Position numbers and translations under genes: made by a program
Notes under the pieces: model-generated
Databases searched by the model: none
What the model was told of the DNA's origin: nothing
What the model saw: the letters and a program-made list of their open reading frames with translations, nothing else
Part shown: positions 1 through 6,521 of the stretch, in pieces
Layout: each line of letters begins with the position of its first letter
How positions within the stretch are numbered: the stretch's first letter is position 1
IMG/VR virus record: IMGVR_UViG_3300035438_001056
Coordinates: 1 to 23,533 of that record
DNA: 23,533 nucleotides
From: a virus
Direction: 5' to 3' (one strand)

Positions 1-2
1 TC

Positions 3-608
3 ACTGGTACTGTAAATAAGAATGGTTGTATTCTTAATAAGGTGGGCGAAACTATTGAAGTCGCTCGCAACAGTGTTGATGATAACAAAGACAATCATTG
101 TTCTCATGGCTTGCACATTGGCAGCTATGACTATGCAAAGGATTGGGCTGGTAACGACGGCCATCTAATGATGGTTGAATTTAATCCTTGTGATGCAGTT
201 AGTGTGCCTACTGATTGCAACTTCCAGAAGCTTCGCGTTTCTAAGTACAAGGTCATTGGTGAAGTTCCTTTCGAGCGCGTTAAGGAAACTGAAGCTCCGC
301 TCAATGAGCCTTATTACAACACTGAAGAAGAAATCAGCGTCGATGACGATTGTGGTTGCAATATCAGTGAAGGCCACAACTATAGCGATTCTACTTATCT
401 CGCTATCAAGAATTACGTTGAGGGTCGTATTGAGGCTGGATTGCCTCCTACTCTCAAATCCATTCAATCCCGTCTAAAGGGTATTTTTATCACTTGTCAA
501 GAAATCAAGGATATTTGTTTGGACCTAGAATTTACGGTTCAGGAAGATGATGATACTGCTTTGTCGAACAGTGTTGTAACTATCGGTTCAGAGTCTGATG
601 ATCAGTAA
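3..608 (+). CDS. rIIB: RIIB-like protein, C-terminal part (5' end outside window)
   Basis: The frame is open from the window edge, so the gene is truncated by the window; 201 residues are visible. An internal GTG at 42 is not needed as a start. The segment reading E-V-x-R-N-x-V-D-D-N, then C-S-H-G-L-H-x-G-S-Y-D-Y-A, then V-x-F-N-P-x-D-A-V-S-V-P-T-D, then R-V-x-K-Y-x-V-I-G-E is the conserved core of phage RIIB proteins. In T4, rIIB acts with rIIA in lysis inhibition and exclusion phenotypes at the membrane; its biochemical role is unsettled. The acidic C-terminal tail after about residue 100 is less conserved. No rIIA is visible; it would be expected upstream, outside the window. Confidence 0.8.
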   Translation, partial: TGTVNKNGCILNKVGETIEVARNSVDDNKDNHCSHGLHIGSYDYAKDWAGNDGHLMMVEFNPCDAVSVPTDCNFQKLRVSKYKVIGEVPFERVKETEAPLNEPYYNTEEEISVDDDCGCNISEGHNYSDSTYLAIKNYVEGRIEAGLPPTLKSIQSRLKGIFITCQEIKDICLDLEFTVQEDDDTALSNSVVTIGSESDDQ

Positions 609-618
609 TATAAAATAT

Positions 619-882
619 ATGAGTGAAAAGACTGATGTTATTACACAACCAGTTGCCTTGACTAATGCAATTACTAAGGCGACTCCAGAACAAGTTGACA
701 CATTGTGGTCAATTCTAAAGTACAAGGAGATTGGCATCTACCGAAAGATTAAGTGCATGAGTTCTGTGCTTGGACTTAATTTTGATAAGGTAGTTACAGA
801 TCTCCCGAAGGACGAGACTGGTCGAATTCTTGACCATAAGACTCGTCATCTAATTCACGACATTCTAATTCAAAACTCTTAA
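619..882 (+). CDS. Small hypothetical phage protein (87 aa)
   Basis: The start at 619 gives a protein beginning MSEKTDV, 10 bases after the rIIB-like stop. An in-frame ATG at 598 would overlap the upstream gene by 11 bases and is less natural. The product is soluble and mixed-charge, with a helical middle (residues about 20-55) and no recognisable motif. There is no Shine-Dalgarno sequence; the start follows an A/T-only run, as for most genes here. Function unknown. Confidence 0.6.
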   Translation: MSEKTDVITQPVALTNAITKATPEQVDTLWSILKYKEIGIYRKIKCMSSVLGLNFDKVVTDLPKDETGRILDHKTRHLIHDILIQNS

Positions 883-883
883 T

Positions 884-1078
884 ATGAACAAGCGTTATAT
901 TGTCAGAGACCGAGATGGTGCGTATCAGTCAGCCTATAATCTTGCGCTAGGAAAGAAGCAAGCGTATGATTGGGCTATGCAGTGCGCTAAATCTGTAAAC
1001 GGCGTAATTTATTATGTCGAAGGCGACATGAGTAAAGAGCAAGAAGTTTTTCGCGCTCCTGAGCCTCGCAGGTTTTAA
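884..1078 (+). CDS. Small hypothetical phage protein (64 aa)
   Basis: Starts one base after the preceding stop (TAA-T-ATG). The product is basic, reads M-N-K-R-Y-I-V-R-D-R-D-G at its N-terminus and ends in a proline/arginine tail. The pattern of a short beta strand, a helix rich in A/K, then a second strand (V-I-Y-Y-V-E-G) suggests a small alpha/beta fold. No family recognised. A hairpin terminator candidate follows at 1090-1117. Confidence 0.55.
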   Translation: MNKRYIVRDRDGAYQSAYNLALGKKQAYDWAMQCAKSVNGVIYYVEGDMSKEQEVFRAPEPRRF

Positions 1079-1089
1079 TTAAAAAGGTT

Positions 1090-1117
1090 TGCGGTTATCC
1101 TTGAAACCGCATATTAT
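1090..1117 (+). terminator. Putative intrinsic terminator
   Basis: A 7-bp stem (TGCGGTT at 1090-1096 with AACCGCA at 1105-1111) closes an 8-base loop and is followed by an A/T run containing TTTT. It lies directly after the gene ending at 1078 and just before the next start at 1124. The U-tract is imperfect, so termination may be partial. Confidence 0.5.
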
Positions 1118-1123
1118 TTTTAT

Positions 1124-1342
1124 ATGGCTCACTTTGTAAAATTAAACGTATTAGATCCCGGTCATGACGACTTGGTAAATAAAACTAATAGACAATACAA
1201 TCCTCAACTCATTAATTTAGATATGGTTGTTAATGTAGAACAGTCTCATATTCATAGTCTGATTTTTACTAAAAATAGTACCATGCATCCAATTAGAGTA
1301 AAAGAGAGCTTAGACGAAATTCTTAAATTATCCGCTCTATAA
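1124..1342 (+). CDS. Small hypothetical protein, FlbD-like pattern (72 aa)
   Basis: The order of I-N-L-D-M-V-V-N-V-E, a short beta strand (S-L-I-F-T-K-N), then I-R-V-K-E-S-L-D-E-I-L resembles the small FlbD-like domain common in phages and flagellar loci. That likeness is by eye only. It sits 7 bases after the hairpin at 1090-1117 and its stop overlaps the next start (TAATG), which suggests translational coupling to the zinc-ribbon gene at 1342. Function unknown. Confidence 0.6.
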   Translation: MAHFVKLNVLDPGHDDLVNKTNRQYNPQLINLDMVVNVEQSHIHSLIFTKNSTMHPIRVKESLDEILKLSAL

Positions 1343-1485
1343 TGAACTGCGATTACTGCGGCAAAAAAACCGCATTTTTAGAAGATTTGAATTATTGTTC
1401 TGTTTGCATAGACTGTCTTGGAGAAATCGAAGAACAAGACGAAAACCCTTTTGATTTAAACAAAAAAGATAAATACAATGACTAA
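1342..1485 (+). CDS. Small zinc-ribbon protein (47 aa)
   Basis: Starts on the last base of the upstream stop codon (TAATG) and overlaps the following gene by 8 bases. The 47-residue product has C3-x-x-C6 and C19-x-x-C22 pairs, followed by an acidic stretch, as in zinc-ribbon mini-proteins found in many phages. The pairs could bind one zinc ion. Similar small two-knuckle proteins recur in this window at 12341, 19324 and 23109. Function unknown. Confidence 0.65.
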   Translation: MNCDYCGKKTAFLEDLNYCSVCIDCLGEIEEQDENPFDLNKKDKYND

Positions 1486-1849
1486 CAAGAATAGCGATAA
1501 ACTAATTAATAGATTTCCTGACATCTTTAAGGAGAATTTTTATTTTGAATGTGATGATGGATGGTTTGATATTATCTTTGATCTTTGCAAAGACATGCAA
1601 CATGAAATTAATAACTCTGGTTGCCAACAAGTCGTCGCGGCTCAAGTCAAGGAGAAATTTGCAGGACTTCGGTTTTATGCGAGCGGCGGAAATGAAGTGA
1701 CCTCTGCTATGATTGACAAGTATGCGAAACTTTCATCTAAAACTTGTGAAGTGACTGGCGGCAAAGGACATCTTTGCGAAAAACATGGATGGTACAAAAC
1801 ACTATCTACACAATCGGCAATACTGCTGGGTTTTAAAAAGTGTGAATAA
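1478..1849 (+). CDS. Conserved phage hypothetical protein (123 aa)
   Basis: The order F-P-D-I-F, F-E-C-D-D-G-W-F-D-I-I-F-D-L-C-x-D-M-Q, then V-K-E-K-F-A-G-L-R-F-Y matches a family I recognise from many tailed phages and mobile elements, though I know no assigned function. The C-terminal part carries C-E-V-T-G-G-K-G and a W-Y-K-T-L motif. In relatives this region often has a paired-cysteine zinc knuckle; here the cysteines are partly replaced (C-E-V-T), so metal binding may be lost. It overlaps the preceding zinc-ribbon gene by 8 bases. Confidence 0.7.
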   Translation: MTNKNSDKLINRFPDIFKENFYFECDDGWFDIIFDLCKDMQHEINNSGCQQVVAAQVKEKFAGLRFYASGGNEVTSAMIDKYAKLSSKTCEVTGGKGHLCEKHGWYKTLSTQSAILLGFKKCE

Positions 1850-1898
1850 TTAACTTGTTTGTGACTTACAAATTCAATTTTTTATATAAAATATTTTA

Positions 1899-2198
1899 AT
1901 GATGAATACTTTTCTAAAAAATCTTAAATCTATATTTTTAAGTGAAAATAAACAGATTAAAGAGATCGCAGATAAGCAAGCATCGTTACAAAAACAAATA
2001 GAACATATTATGTCCTCACTAACTAACCTACAAGACGCTATCACCCGCCTATCTTCAATCACTGATCAGGCCGTAAAGGTGCTAAACACTCCACATCCTA
2101 CTGAAGAGGCTATTCAAGCAGCCGCAGACGTAATCAACGCTCAAGCAGATCGTCTACAAGCTGCTTCTGACAACGATTCAAATACAGTTTCTGAGTAA
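1899..2198 (+). CDS. Hypothetical coiled-coil protein (99 aa)
   Basis: Two adjacent ATG codons (1899 and 1902) can start the gene. Residues about 12-80 form a likely long helix with heptad-like spacing of I/L, including a stretch of alternating L and I around L-T-N-L-Q-D-A-I-T-R-L-S-S-I. The tail is acidic. This resembles small phage scaffold or chaperone-like coiled-coil proteins, but no family is recognised. A strong terminator lies 19 bases after the stop. Confidence 0.6.
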   Translation: MMNTFLKNLKSIFLSENKQIKEIADKQASLQKQIEHIMSSLTNLQDAITRLSSITDQAVKVLNTPHPTEEAIQAAADVINAQADRLQAASDNDSNTVSE

Positions 2199-2216
2199 TT
2201 ATTGATATAAGCAAAC

Positions 2217-2247
2217 AACCCACAGAGTTAAATCTGTGGGTTTTTTA
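2217..2247. terminator. Bidirectional intrinsic terminator
   Basis: A 10-bp perfect stem (AACCCACAGA at 2217-2226 with TCTGTGGGTT at 2233-2242) encloses a 6-base loop and is followed by a T run on the + strand. A-rich flanking sequence on the other side gives a U-tract for the minus strand too. It lies between two convergent genes (ending at 2198 on + and 2248 on -), so it probably stops both. Confidence 0.85.
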
Positions 2248-2514
2248 TTAATTTTTTCTTGGAGAAGGCGGGCCTTTTGGTCCTCTGCGAGGTGGACCCA
2301 CCTTTTTGCGATCTTCAGAGGAAATTTTAGATCTTTCTTCTTTATCTAATTTTCCATCTTTATTCGTATCGTATTTTTTTAGCATCTCTTCTCGAAATTC
2401 TTTCGAAATTTCAGGAGGTTTGCGACGATTTTCCCCTTGACCGGGAGGATTTTCTGGTTTACCTTGTGCGCTGAGTGAAAGAGTCAGCGCGATAATTGAT
2501 AGTAGATATTTCAT
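2248..2514 (-). CDS. Secreted single EF-hand protein (88 aa)
   Basis: The start at 2514 gives a clean signal peptide (MKYLLSIIALTLSLSAQG), with cleavage likely after the S-A-Q-G region; an upstream start at 2541 would bury it. Residues 49-60 are a canonical EF-hand loop (D1-T-N3-K-D5-G6-K7-L-D9-K-E-E12). The flanks are rich in proline, lysine and arginine. Calcium binding outside the cytoplasm is the natural prediction. Small secreted EF-hand proteins of this style are common in Verrucomicrobiota and Planctomycetota genomes and unusual in phages. It is alone on the minus strand, which suggests a host-derived moron-type insertion. Confidence 0.75.
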   Translation of the reverse strand: MKYLLSIIALTLSLSAQGKPENPPGQGENRRKPPEISKEFREEMLKKYDTNKDGKLDKEERSKISSEDRKKVGPPRRGPKGPPSPRKN

Positions 2515-2525
2515 ATCTACAATAA

Positions 2526-2556
2526 TTGACACGTTAAACAATCAAAAAGATACAAT
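2526..2556 (+). promoter_or_regulatory. Putative promoter of the methyltransferase gene
   Basis: TTGACA at 2526-2531 is followed after 17 bases by GATACA, or after 19 by TACAAT at 2551-2556. Neither spacing is perfect. The methyltransferase ATG follows at 2580. The divergent EF-hand gene begins at 2514, so this short gap must also hold its promoter. Confidence 0.4.
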
Positions 2557-2579
2557 TTTTACATTTCCTTTACAAATTT

Positions 2580-3269
2580 ATGAAATTACTTGATTTATTT
2601 TGTTGCGCTGGTGGAGCCAGCATGGGTTACAGCCAAGCAGGATTCGAAGTGACCGGAGTTGATATTAAAGATCAGCCTAGTTATCCTTTTAAATTCATTA
2701 AAGGAGATGTAATGGAAATCCTGAAAGATAAAGAGTTTCTTGGCTCATTTGACGTTATTCACGCATCACCTCCTTGTCAGGGATATAGTAACGCTACAAA
2801 GCCTGATTCAGTCTACGTTCATTACTCTCAAGGCAAAGACACGCCAAAACTAATTGAGCCAGTTCGCAGTGCGCTAATCAATACTGGTAAATATTATATT
2901 ATTGAAAACGTTGCTGGCGCAAAAGAATATCTTATAGAACCGTTTAAGTTAACTGGCTATATGTTTAATATGCCAATCGAAAGAACGCGATATTTTGAAT
3001 GTAATTTTCCAGTTGCAGAATTAAAAAGCATTACTAAACGTGGATATTCTAAAAAATACGCCGAAGATAATGGCATCGATTATCGCGACATGAGCGTTAC
3101 CGGCAAGAGTCGTCGCAAAGGCTCAATCGATGTTTGGCGCAAGGTAATGGATATGCCTTGGGCAGGTCGTGGTTGGGAATTAACTGAAGCCATTCCTCCT
3201 GCGTATACTAAATACATTGGTGAACAAATTTTAAAATATGAAAGCAATCTTAGAATTCAATCTACCTGA
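2580..3269 (+). CDS. DNA (cytosine-5) methyltransferase
   Basis: Transfers a methyl group from SAM to cytosine C5 in DNA. Motifs in order: motif I F7-C-C-A-G-G-A-S, motif IV S-P-P-C66-Q-G-Y-S with the catalytic cysteine, motif VI E109-N-V, motif VIII E-R-T-R-Y-F around 134-139, and motif IX/X-like R-x-W-E-L-T-E-A-I-P-P-A-Y-T-K-Y-I-G. At 229 residues it is shorter than typical restriction-linked enzymes, leaving a small target recognition domain between about 145 and 190; this size is usual for phage orphan methyltransferases. No restriction partner is adjacent. It probably protects phage DNA from host restriction. The next gene starts inside its last 32 bases. Confidence 0.88.
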   Translation: MKLLDLFCCAGGASMGYSQAGFEVTGVDIKDQPSYPFKFIKGDVMEILKDKEFLGSFDVIHASPPCQGYSNATKPDSVYVHYSQGKDTPKLIEPVRSALINTGKYYIIENVAGAKEYLIEPFKLTGYMFNMPIERTRYFECNFPVAELKSITKRGYSKKYAEDNGIDYRDMSVTGKSRRKGSIDVWRKVMDMPWAGRGWELTEAIPPAYTKYIGEQILKYESNLRIQST

Positions 3270-3459
3270 AGATCAAAAAGAATTTGAGATAGCAAATCAA
3301 TCTGCTGATATGCATGCAGTAATTTGCCATCTTGCTGAAAGATTAAGAAGCTACCGCAAGCACGGTAATGATTTCGAAAATGTGAGCGAAGCTCTTGACA
3401 CCATCCATACAATTTTGTATGATGAACTTAACGCTCGACACATAGATATTCATGACTGA
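3238..3459 (+). CDS. Conserved small phage protein (73 aa)
   Basis: The N-terminus reads M-K-A-I-L-E-F-N-L-P-E-D-Q-K-E-F-E, a pattern I recognise from a widespread small phage protein family of unknown function; the rest is helical with H-A-V-I-C-H-L-A-E-R-L-R-S-Y-R-K-H-G. It overlaps the methyltransferase by 32 bases and the next gene by 8, so it is probably co-translated with both. A promoter-like sequence is embedded near its 3' end (3395-3423). Confidence 0.7.
   Translation: MKAILEFNLPEDQKEFEIANQSADMHAVICHLAERLRSYRKHGNDFENVSEALDTIHTILYDELNARHIDIHD
3395..3423 (+). promoter_or_regulatory. Putative internal promoter
   Basis: TTGACA at 3395-3400, a 17-base spacer and TATGAT at 3418-3423 lie within the upstream coding region, 28 bases before the ATG at 3452. 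The match to a sigma-70 promoter is good, but codon constraint could produce it by chance. Confidence 0.4.
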
Positions 3460-3736
3460 TATACAAAAAGATATAGTAAAGTTATCTGAACAATGGCACG
3501 ATCTTATTAGCGGCGATCACCATAAAGATAAAGACTGTCATTGGTATATAGAAACGCGCTGGTCTTATGGCGAGCAGCCAAAATATAGAGTGTTACATCA
3601 TGGATATGTCACCGATAATATAGAAATAACTTGTGTTTCTTACGAGACAGCACTAATGGAGTTAAAAACCATTTTAAAACGAGCTATTGAAAGACAAAAA
3701 GAGTTAGAAAAACTACCAAAATATAATGATTGGTAA
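3452..3736 (+). CDS. Hypothetical phage protein (94 aa)
   Basis: The product is soluble and rich in aromatic and charged residues: a short N-terminal helix, then C-H-W-Y-I-E-T-R-W-S-Y-G-E-Q-P-K-Y-R-V-L-H-H-G-Y as beta strands, then a C-terminal helix rich in lysine and glutamate. The layout looks like a small alpha/beta protein. No family recognised. It overlaps genes on both sides (8 bases upstream, 11 downstream). Confidence 0.6.
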   Translation: MTDIQKDIVKLSEQWHDLISGDHHKDKDCHWYIETRWSYGEQPKYRVLHHGYVTDNIEITCVSYETALMELKTILKRAIERQKELEKLPKYNDW

Positions 3737-4142
3737 ATCCAAAGGGTTTACTCTTATAGAGATAGTATTGGCAACTACGATTTTATTATCAATAATTGCC
3801 GCGATTGTTATTAATTTTGATTCTTTCAACGGAAACAGGTATCAAGAAGCGCGAGAGAATTTAAAAACATTTTTAATAAACAAACGTCATCAAGCAGCAT
3901 ACCATCAAAAAGATATTGAATTATCTTTCGATGAAGAATACACTATAAACTCTCTTGAGAATCCAGATGAACTCGCCGCAATAACTAACGATTTAAAAAT
4001 TATAGAATCATCTGCAACAAAAATTATTTTTTTTCTTGACGGTACGATTGAAGAGAGCTACATTATAACCAGTTCTAATGATGGAAAAGTAACTAATACT
4101 TTTCGCATAAACGTCATTGGAAAAATAGATTATGACAAGTAA
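3726..4142 (+). CDS. Type IV pilin-like / pseudopilin protein (138 aa)
   Basis: Residues 3-25 carry a class III prepilin signal: a short basic leader ending in K6-G7, then F8-T-L-I-E12, then a hydrophobic helix. The glutamate is at position 5 of the predicted mature protein, as in type IV pilins and type II secretion pseudopilins. A prepilin peptidase would cut between G7 and F8 and methylate F8. The remaining 110 residues form a small variable domain; size and layout suit a GspH/FimU-like minor pseudopilin. The gene overlaps its upstream neighbour by 11 bases. No pilus assembly gene is present, so it would depend on the host machinery. Confidence 0.75.
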   Translation: MIGKSKGFTLIEIVLATTILLSIIAAIVINFDSFNGNRYQEARENLKTFLINKRHQAAYHQKDIELSFDEEYTINSLENPDELAAITNDLKIIESSATKIIFFLDGTIEESYIITSSNDGKVTNTFRINVIGKIDYDK

Positions 4143-4153
4143 AGTTATAATAT

Positions 4154-4531
4154 ATGAGTATGAAATTCACTCGTAAGGGATTCTTTAAATCTATATTCGG
4201 CGGTTTTGTAGCGGCAGCAGCGACTCCATCTCTAATCAAAGCAGAAGAGAATATTCAACCGTCAAAAGATTTTTCACTTAATAATGGCAATCTTGGTATT
4301 GGAGGATCAGATAACGTTGGATTAGGAACTAGTATGCCCATTACTAAGCTCCATGTCCACGGTATTATTTTTCATGTTAATGATCGAACGCTAGAAATGA
4401 GTGGAAATGAAAAAGGCGACTTTGAAGTCAAATGGTTAGAAGTTAAAGAAAACGAAACTAATACAAGAATCATAATCAGCAAACCAACGATTGATCCTTT
4501 TAAAACACAATTTAGAAATGACATTCGATAG
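4154..4531 (+). CDS. Tat-signal-like exported protein with tail-fibre-like motif (125 aa)
   Basis: The N-terminus reads T-R-K-G-F-F-K-S-I-F-G-G-F-V-A-A-A-A-T-P-S, which resembles a twin-arginine signal with one arginine replaced by lysine, followed by a hydrophobic stretch and an A-E-E cleavage region. Residues about 46-70 read N-L-G-I-G-G, V-G-L-G-T-S-M-P-I-T-K-L-H-V-H-G, a motif found at the start of phage tail-fibre or spike segments and exported repeat proteins. The start could be 4154 or the ATG at 4160. It overlaps the phosphoesterase gene by 14 bases. Role unknown; a virion adhesin fragment or an exported protein are both possible. Confidence 0.6.
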   Translation: MSMKFTRKGFFKSIFGGFVAAAATPSLIKAEENIQPSKDFSLNNGNLGIGGSDNVGLGTSMPITKLHVHGIIFHVNDRTLEMSGNEKGDFEVKWLEVKENETNTRIIISKPTIDPFKTQFRNDIR

Positions 4532-5288
4532 TCACAATAAGAAAATAGTATTACTTTCTGATCTTCACAATAACATTGAGAAGTTCAATAAGATTATTCA
4601 GCACGAATCGGCAGACATAAATATTTGTCTTGGCGATTGGTTTGATAGTTTTAATTTGGACGATTCCGATGATTACAAAAAGACTGCTGATTATTTGATG
4701 CGATATCTATCTGCGCCAAATAATTATACTCTTTTTGGTAATCATGATTTGCATTATTTATTCAATAATCATTATACTATATGTAGTGGATATGAAGATA
4801 GAAAGTATTTTGCTATCGATGAAATACTAGGATCTGAGCGTCAGAATATTACCAACAAATTCAAATGGCGTTTTTGGATTGATGACTATCTTTGTACTCA
4901 TGCTGGACTGTTTTCTGATTACATAGATCCATCTGTTAAAAATAATGATGACTTGAATCTATTTTTTGTGAAAGAAATAGAACGCGCAAACATTGCTTTA
5001 CGGACAGATCAAAATCATTGGTTTTATTATGCTGGCCGAAGTCGAGGTGGTCCCAAGAAAGGTGGAGGAATTGTTTGGCTAGATTTTAAACAAGAGTTTC
5101 AACCTATTGAAGGATTAAAACAAATCGTTGGTCACACTTATCATAAAAACGGTAGAGTTAATCCTCATCATTTAGATGGCAATGTGAATCCAGCAGATTG
5201 CGACAATCTTTGCATTGACAACGGACTAAATGAGTATATAGTATTTAGCAACGGTAAGTTAGAAATAAAAAAATTCTCAAATATATAA
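4518..5288 (+). CDS. Calcineurin-like metallophosphoesterase (256 aa)
   Basis: The start at 4518 puts a beta strand and the first metal motif close to the N-terminus. Motifs: D15-x-H17 in L-L-S-D-L-H-N-N, G39-D40 in C-L-G-D-W-F-D, G-N75-H76-D in L-F-G-N-H-D, then T-H-A-G-L, and V-G-H-T-Y-H near the C-terminus. These supply the two-metal site of the PPP/calcineurin-like family, covering protein phosphatases, nucleotidases and Ap4A hydrolases; the substrate cannot be told from sequence. It overlaps the upstream gene by 14 bases and lies 3 bases before the nuclease gene. Confidence 0.85.
   Translation: MTFDSHNKKIVLLSDLHNNIEKFNKIIQHESADINICLGDWFDSFNLDDSDDYKKTADYLMRYLSAPNNYTLFGNHDLHYLFNNHYTICSGYEDRKYFAIDEILGSERQNITNKFKWRFWIDDYLCTHAGLFSDYIDPSVKNNDDLNLFFVKEIERANIALRTDQNHWFYYAGRSRGGPKKGGGIVWLDFKQEFQPIEGLKQIVGHTYHKNGRVNPHHLDGNVNPADCDNLCIDNGLNEYIVFSNGKLEIKKFSNI
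5215..5242 (+). promoter_or_regulatory. Putative internal promoter
   Basis: TTGACA at 5215-5220, a 16-base spacer and TATAGT at 5237-5242 lie near the end of the phosphoesterase gene, 49 bases before the nuclease start. The match is good, but the site is inside coding sequence. Confidence 0.4.
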
Positions 5289-5291
5289 TTT

Positions 5292-5747
5292 ATGCCTTTC
5301 GAATATCACGCAAAAGTAAATAAAGTAATAGACGGCGACACTATCAATGTCGATCTTGATCTAGGATTTAATGTAGTATTGTCCAATCAAAGTGTACGTC
5401 TTCTTGGGATCGACACTCCTGAAAGCCGAACATCCGATAAGGCAGAAAAAGTTTTCGGGACTCTCAGTAAAAATAAAGTCAAAGAATTCATTGACAAATG
5501 CGAAGGTCAAATTATCCTACAGACTGTACTAAGTGACAGCGAAGAAAAGTTTGGACGTTTGCTTGGCAAAATTATTAATCCAAAAGATAATACTGTTCTT
5601 AATGATTGGTTGATTATTAGTCATTATGCAGTAGCTTACAATGGAGAAAATAAAGACAAAGTCGCACAAGCTCATTTATCTAATCGTAAATTCTTGATTA
5701 ATAACAAGGAAGTGTCTATGACTTACGTTGAAGCAGGGATAAAGTAA
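5292..5747 (+). CDS. Staphylococcal-nuclease-like (TNase) protein (151 aa)
   Basis: Contains V-I-D14-G-D16-T17, the strand S-V-R36-L-L-G-I-D41-T-P-E44, and K-F-G-R89-L-L-G, which correspond to the calcium-binding and catalytic residues of the thermonuclease family (Arg, Asp/Glu and second Arg). The enzyme hydrolyses DNA or RNA phosphodiester bonds with calcium. There is no signal peptide, so it acts inside the cell, perhaps in host DNA breakdown. The length fits a single OB-fold nuclease domain. It sits 3 bases after the phosphoesterase and one base before thyX. Confidence 0.88.
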   Translation: MPFEYHAKVNKVIDGDTINVDLDLGFNVVLSNQSVRLLGIDTPESRTSDKAEKVFGTLSKNKVKEFIDKCEGQIILQTVLSDSEEKFGRLLGKIINPKDNTVLNDWLIISHYAVAYNGENKDKVAQAHLSNRKFLINNKEVSMTYVEAGIK

Positions 5748-5748
5748 A

Positions 5749-6423
5749 ATGATTAACGATAAAAACGACAACAAAGTTCAGTTGCTTGGCTATTATGGCA
5801 ATGATCAAGTTCATGCTTGTTCAGCTTGGACTTCTACAAGCCGAGATTTAAATGAAGATAAAATTAATAGAATCCCTAAGCTCCTTAAGATGCTCGCTGA
5901 TGCGGGGCATCATACTCCCTTTGAAAAGTCTAGCATTCACTTCTTAGTAGATACTGATATTGCTAGTCACATTCATCTTCTTAAGCATCGAGTCGGCGTA
6001 TCTATTAATGGAGAGTCTGCTAGGTACAAGGAGATAAAGGAAGATAAGTATTTGATTCCTAGTGATTGGGGAGATATTGAATCTACCTTTGATAAAGAAG
6101 GAGTCCAAAATAGTAAATGGACTACAATACTTGAAGATTACACTCACCTTGGCAATACTCTTTATCATCAATGCGTTAAAGATCTTGAACCAAGTTTAGG
6201 TCGCAAGCGAGCTAAGGAATCTGCTCGATTCTTTAAGGCTTATAATTCTCAAATTCAAGCTGACGTTATGTTTAATTGGCGCAGTTTTTATCACTTCCTT
6301 GAGCTTCGCAACAAGCCTGATGCTCAGAAAGAAATCCGAGAGATTGCTGCTGAGATGTTAAATCTAGTAAAGAATATAGAAGGCAACCCTTTCCAACATA
6401 CAATTGCCGCATTTGAGCTATGA
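5749..6423 (+). CDS. thyX: Flavin-dependent thymidylate synthase ThyX (224 aa)
   Basis: Makes dTMP from dUMP using FAD, NADPH and methylene-tetrahydrofolate, independently of ThyA. The signature region reads K79-H80-R81-V-G-V-S-I-N-G-E-S90-A-R-Y, a variant of the R-H-R-x(7-8)-S motif with the first arginine replaced by lysine. The upstream G-H-H-T-P-F-E-K-S also fits ThyX, where it contributes to the flavin site. Length is normal for the family. The gene supplies thymidine for AT-rich phage DNA. Its stop overlaps a short ATG reading frame at 6420. Confidence 0.92.
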   Translation: MINDKNDNKVQLLGYYGNDQVHACSAWTSTSRDLNEDKINRIPKLLKMLADAGHHTPFEKSSIHFLVDTDIASHIHLLKHRVGVSINGESARYKEIKEDKYLIPSDWGDIESTFDKEGVQNSKWTTILEDYTHLGNTLYHQCVKDLEPSLGRKRAKESARFFKAYNSQIQADVMFNWRSFYHFLELRNKPDAQKEIREIAAEMLNLVKNIEGNPFQHTIAAFEL

Positions 6424-6521
6424 TAACTAAATATAATATTTTTCTTGATGATAATTTCGTTTTTGAGTGTAACATAGTTAGTGAACATAAAGAGTCCATT
6501 AAATCAAAGCGGAATTTATAA
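6420..6521 (+). pseudogene. Short ORF, possible remnant interrupted by GIY-YIG gene
   Basis: A 33-codon frame begins with an ATG overlapping the thyX stop (ATGA), the coupling style of real genes here, and reads M-I-T-K-Y-N-I-F-L-D-D-N-F-V-F-E-C-N before stopping inside the GIY-YIG gene. It could be the 5' piece of a small gene cut by insertion of the homing endonuclease, or a chance frame. No matching 3' piece is seen after 7239. Confidence 0.3.
6445..6473 (+). promoter_or_regulatory. Weak promoter candidate for the GIY-YIG gene
   Basis: TTGATG at 6445-6450, a 17-base spacer and TGTAAC at 6468-6473 are followed 7 bases later by the GTG start at 6481. The spacing to the start matches other short-leader promoters in this window, but both boxes are weak. 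Confidence 0.3.

Noticed and set aside
165-467. Overlapping reading frames on both strands within the rIIB-like gene
   Set aside because: They lie wholly inside a recognised gene, have no domain and no coupling to neighbours.
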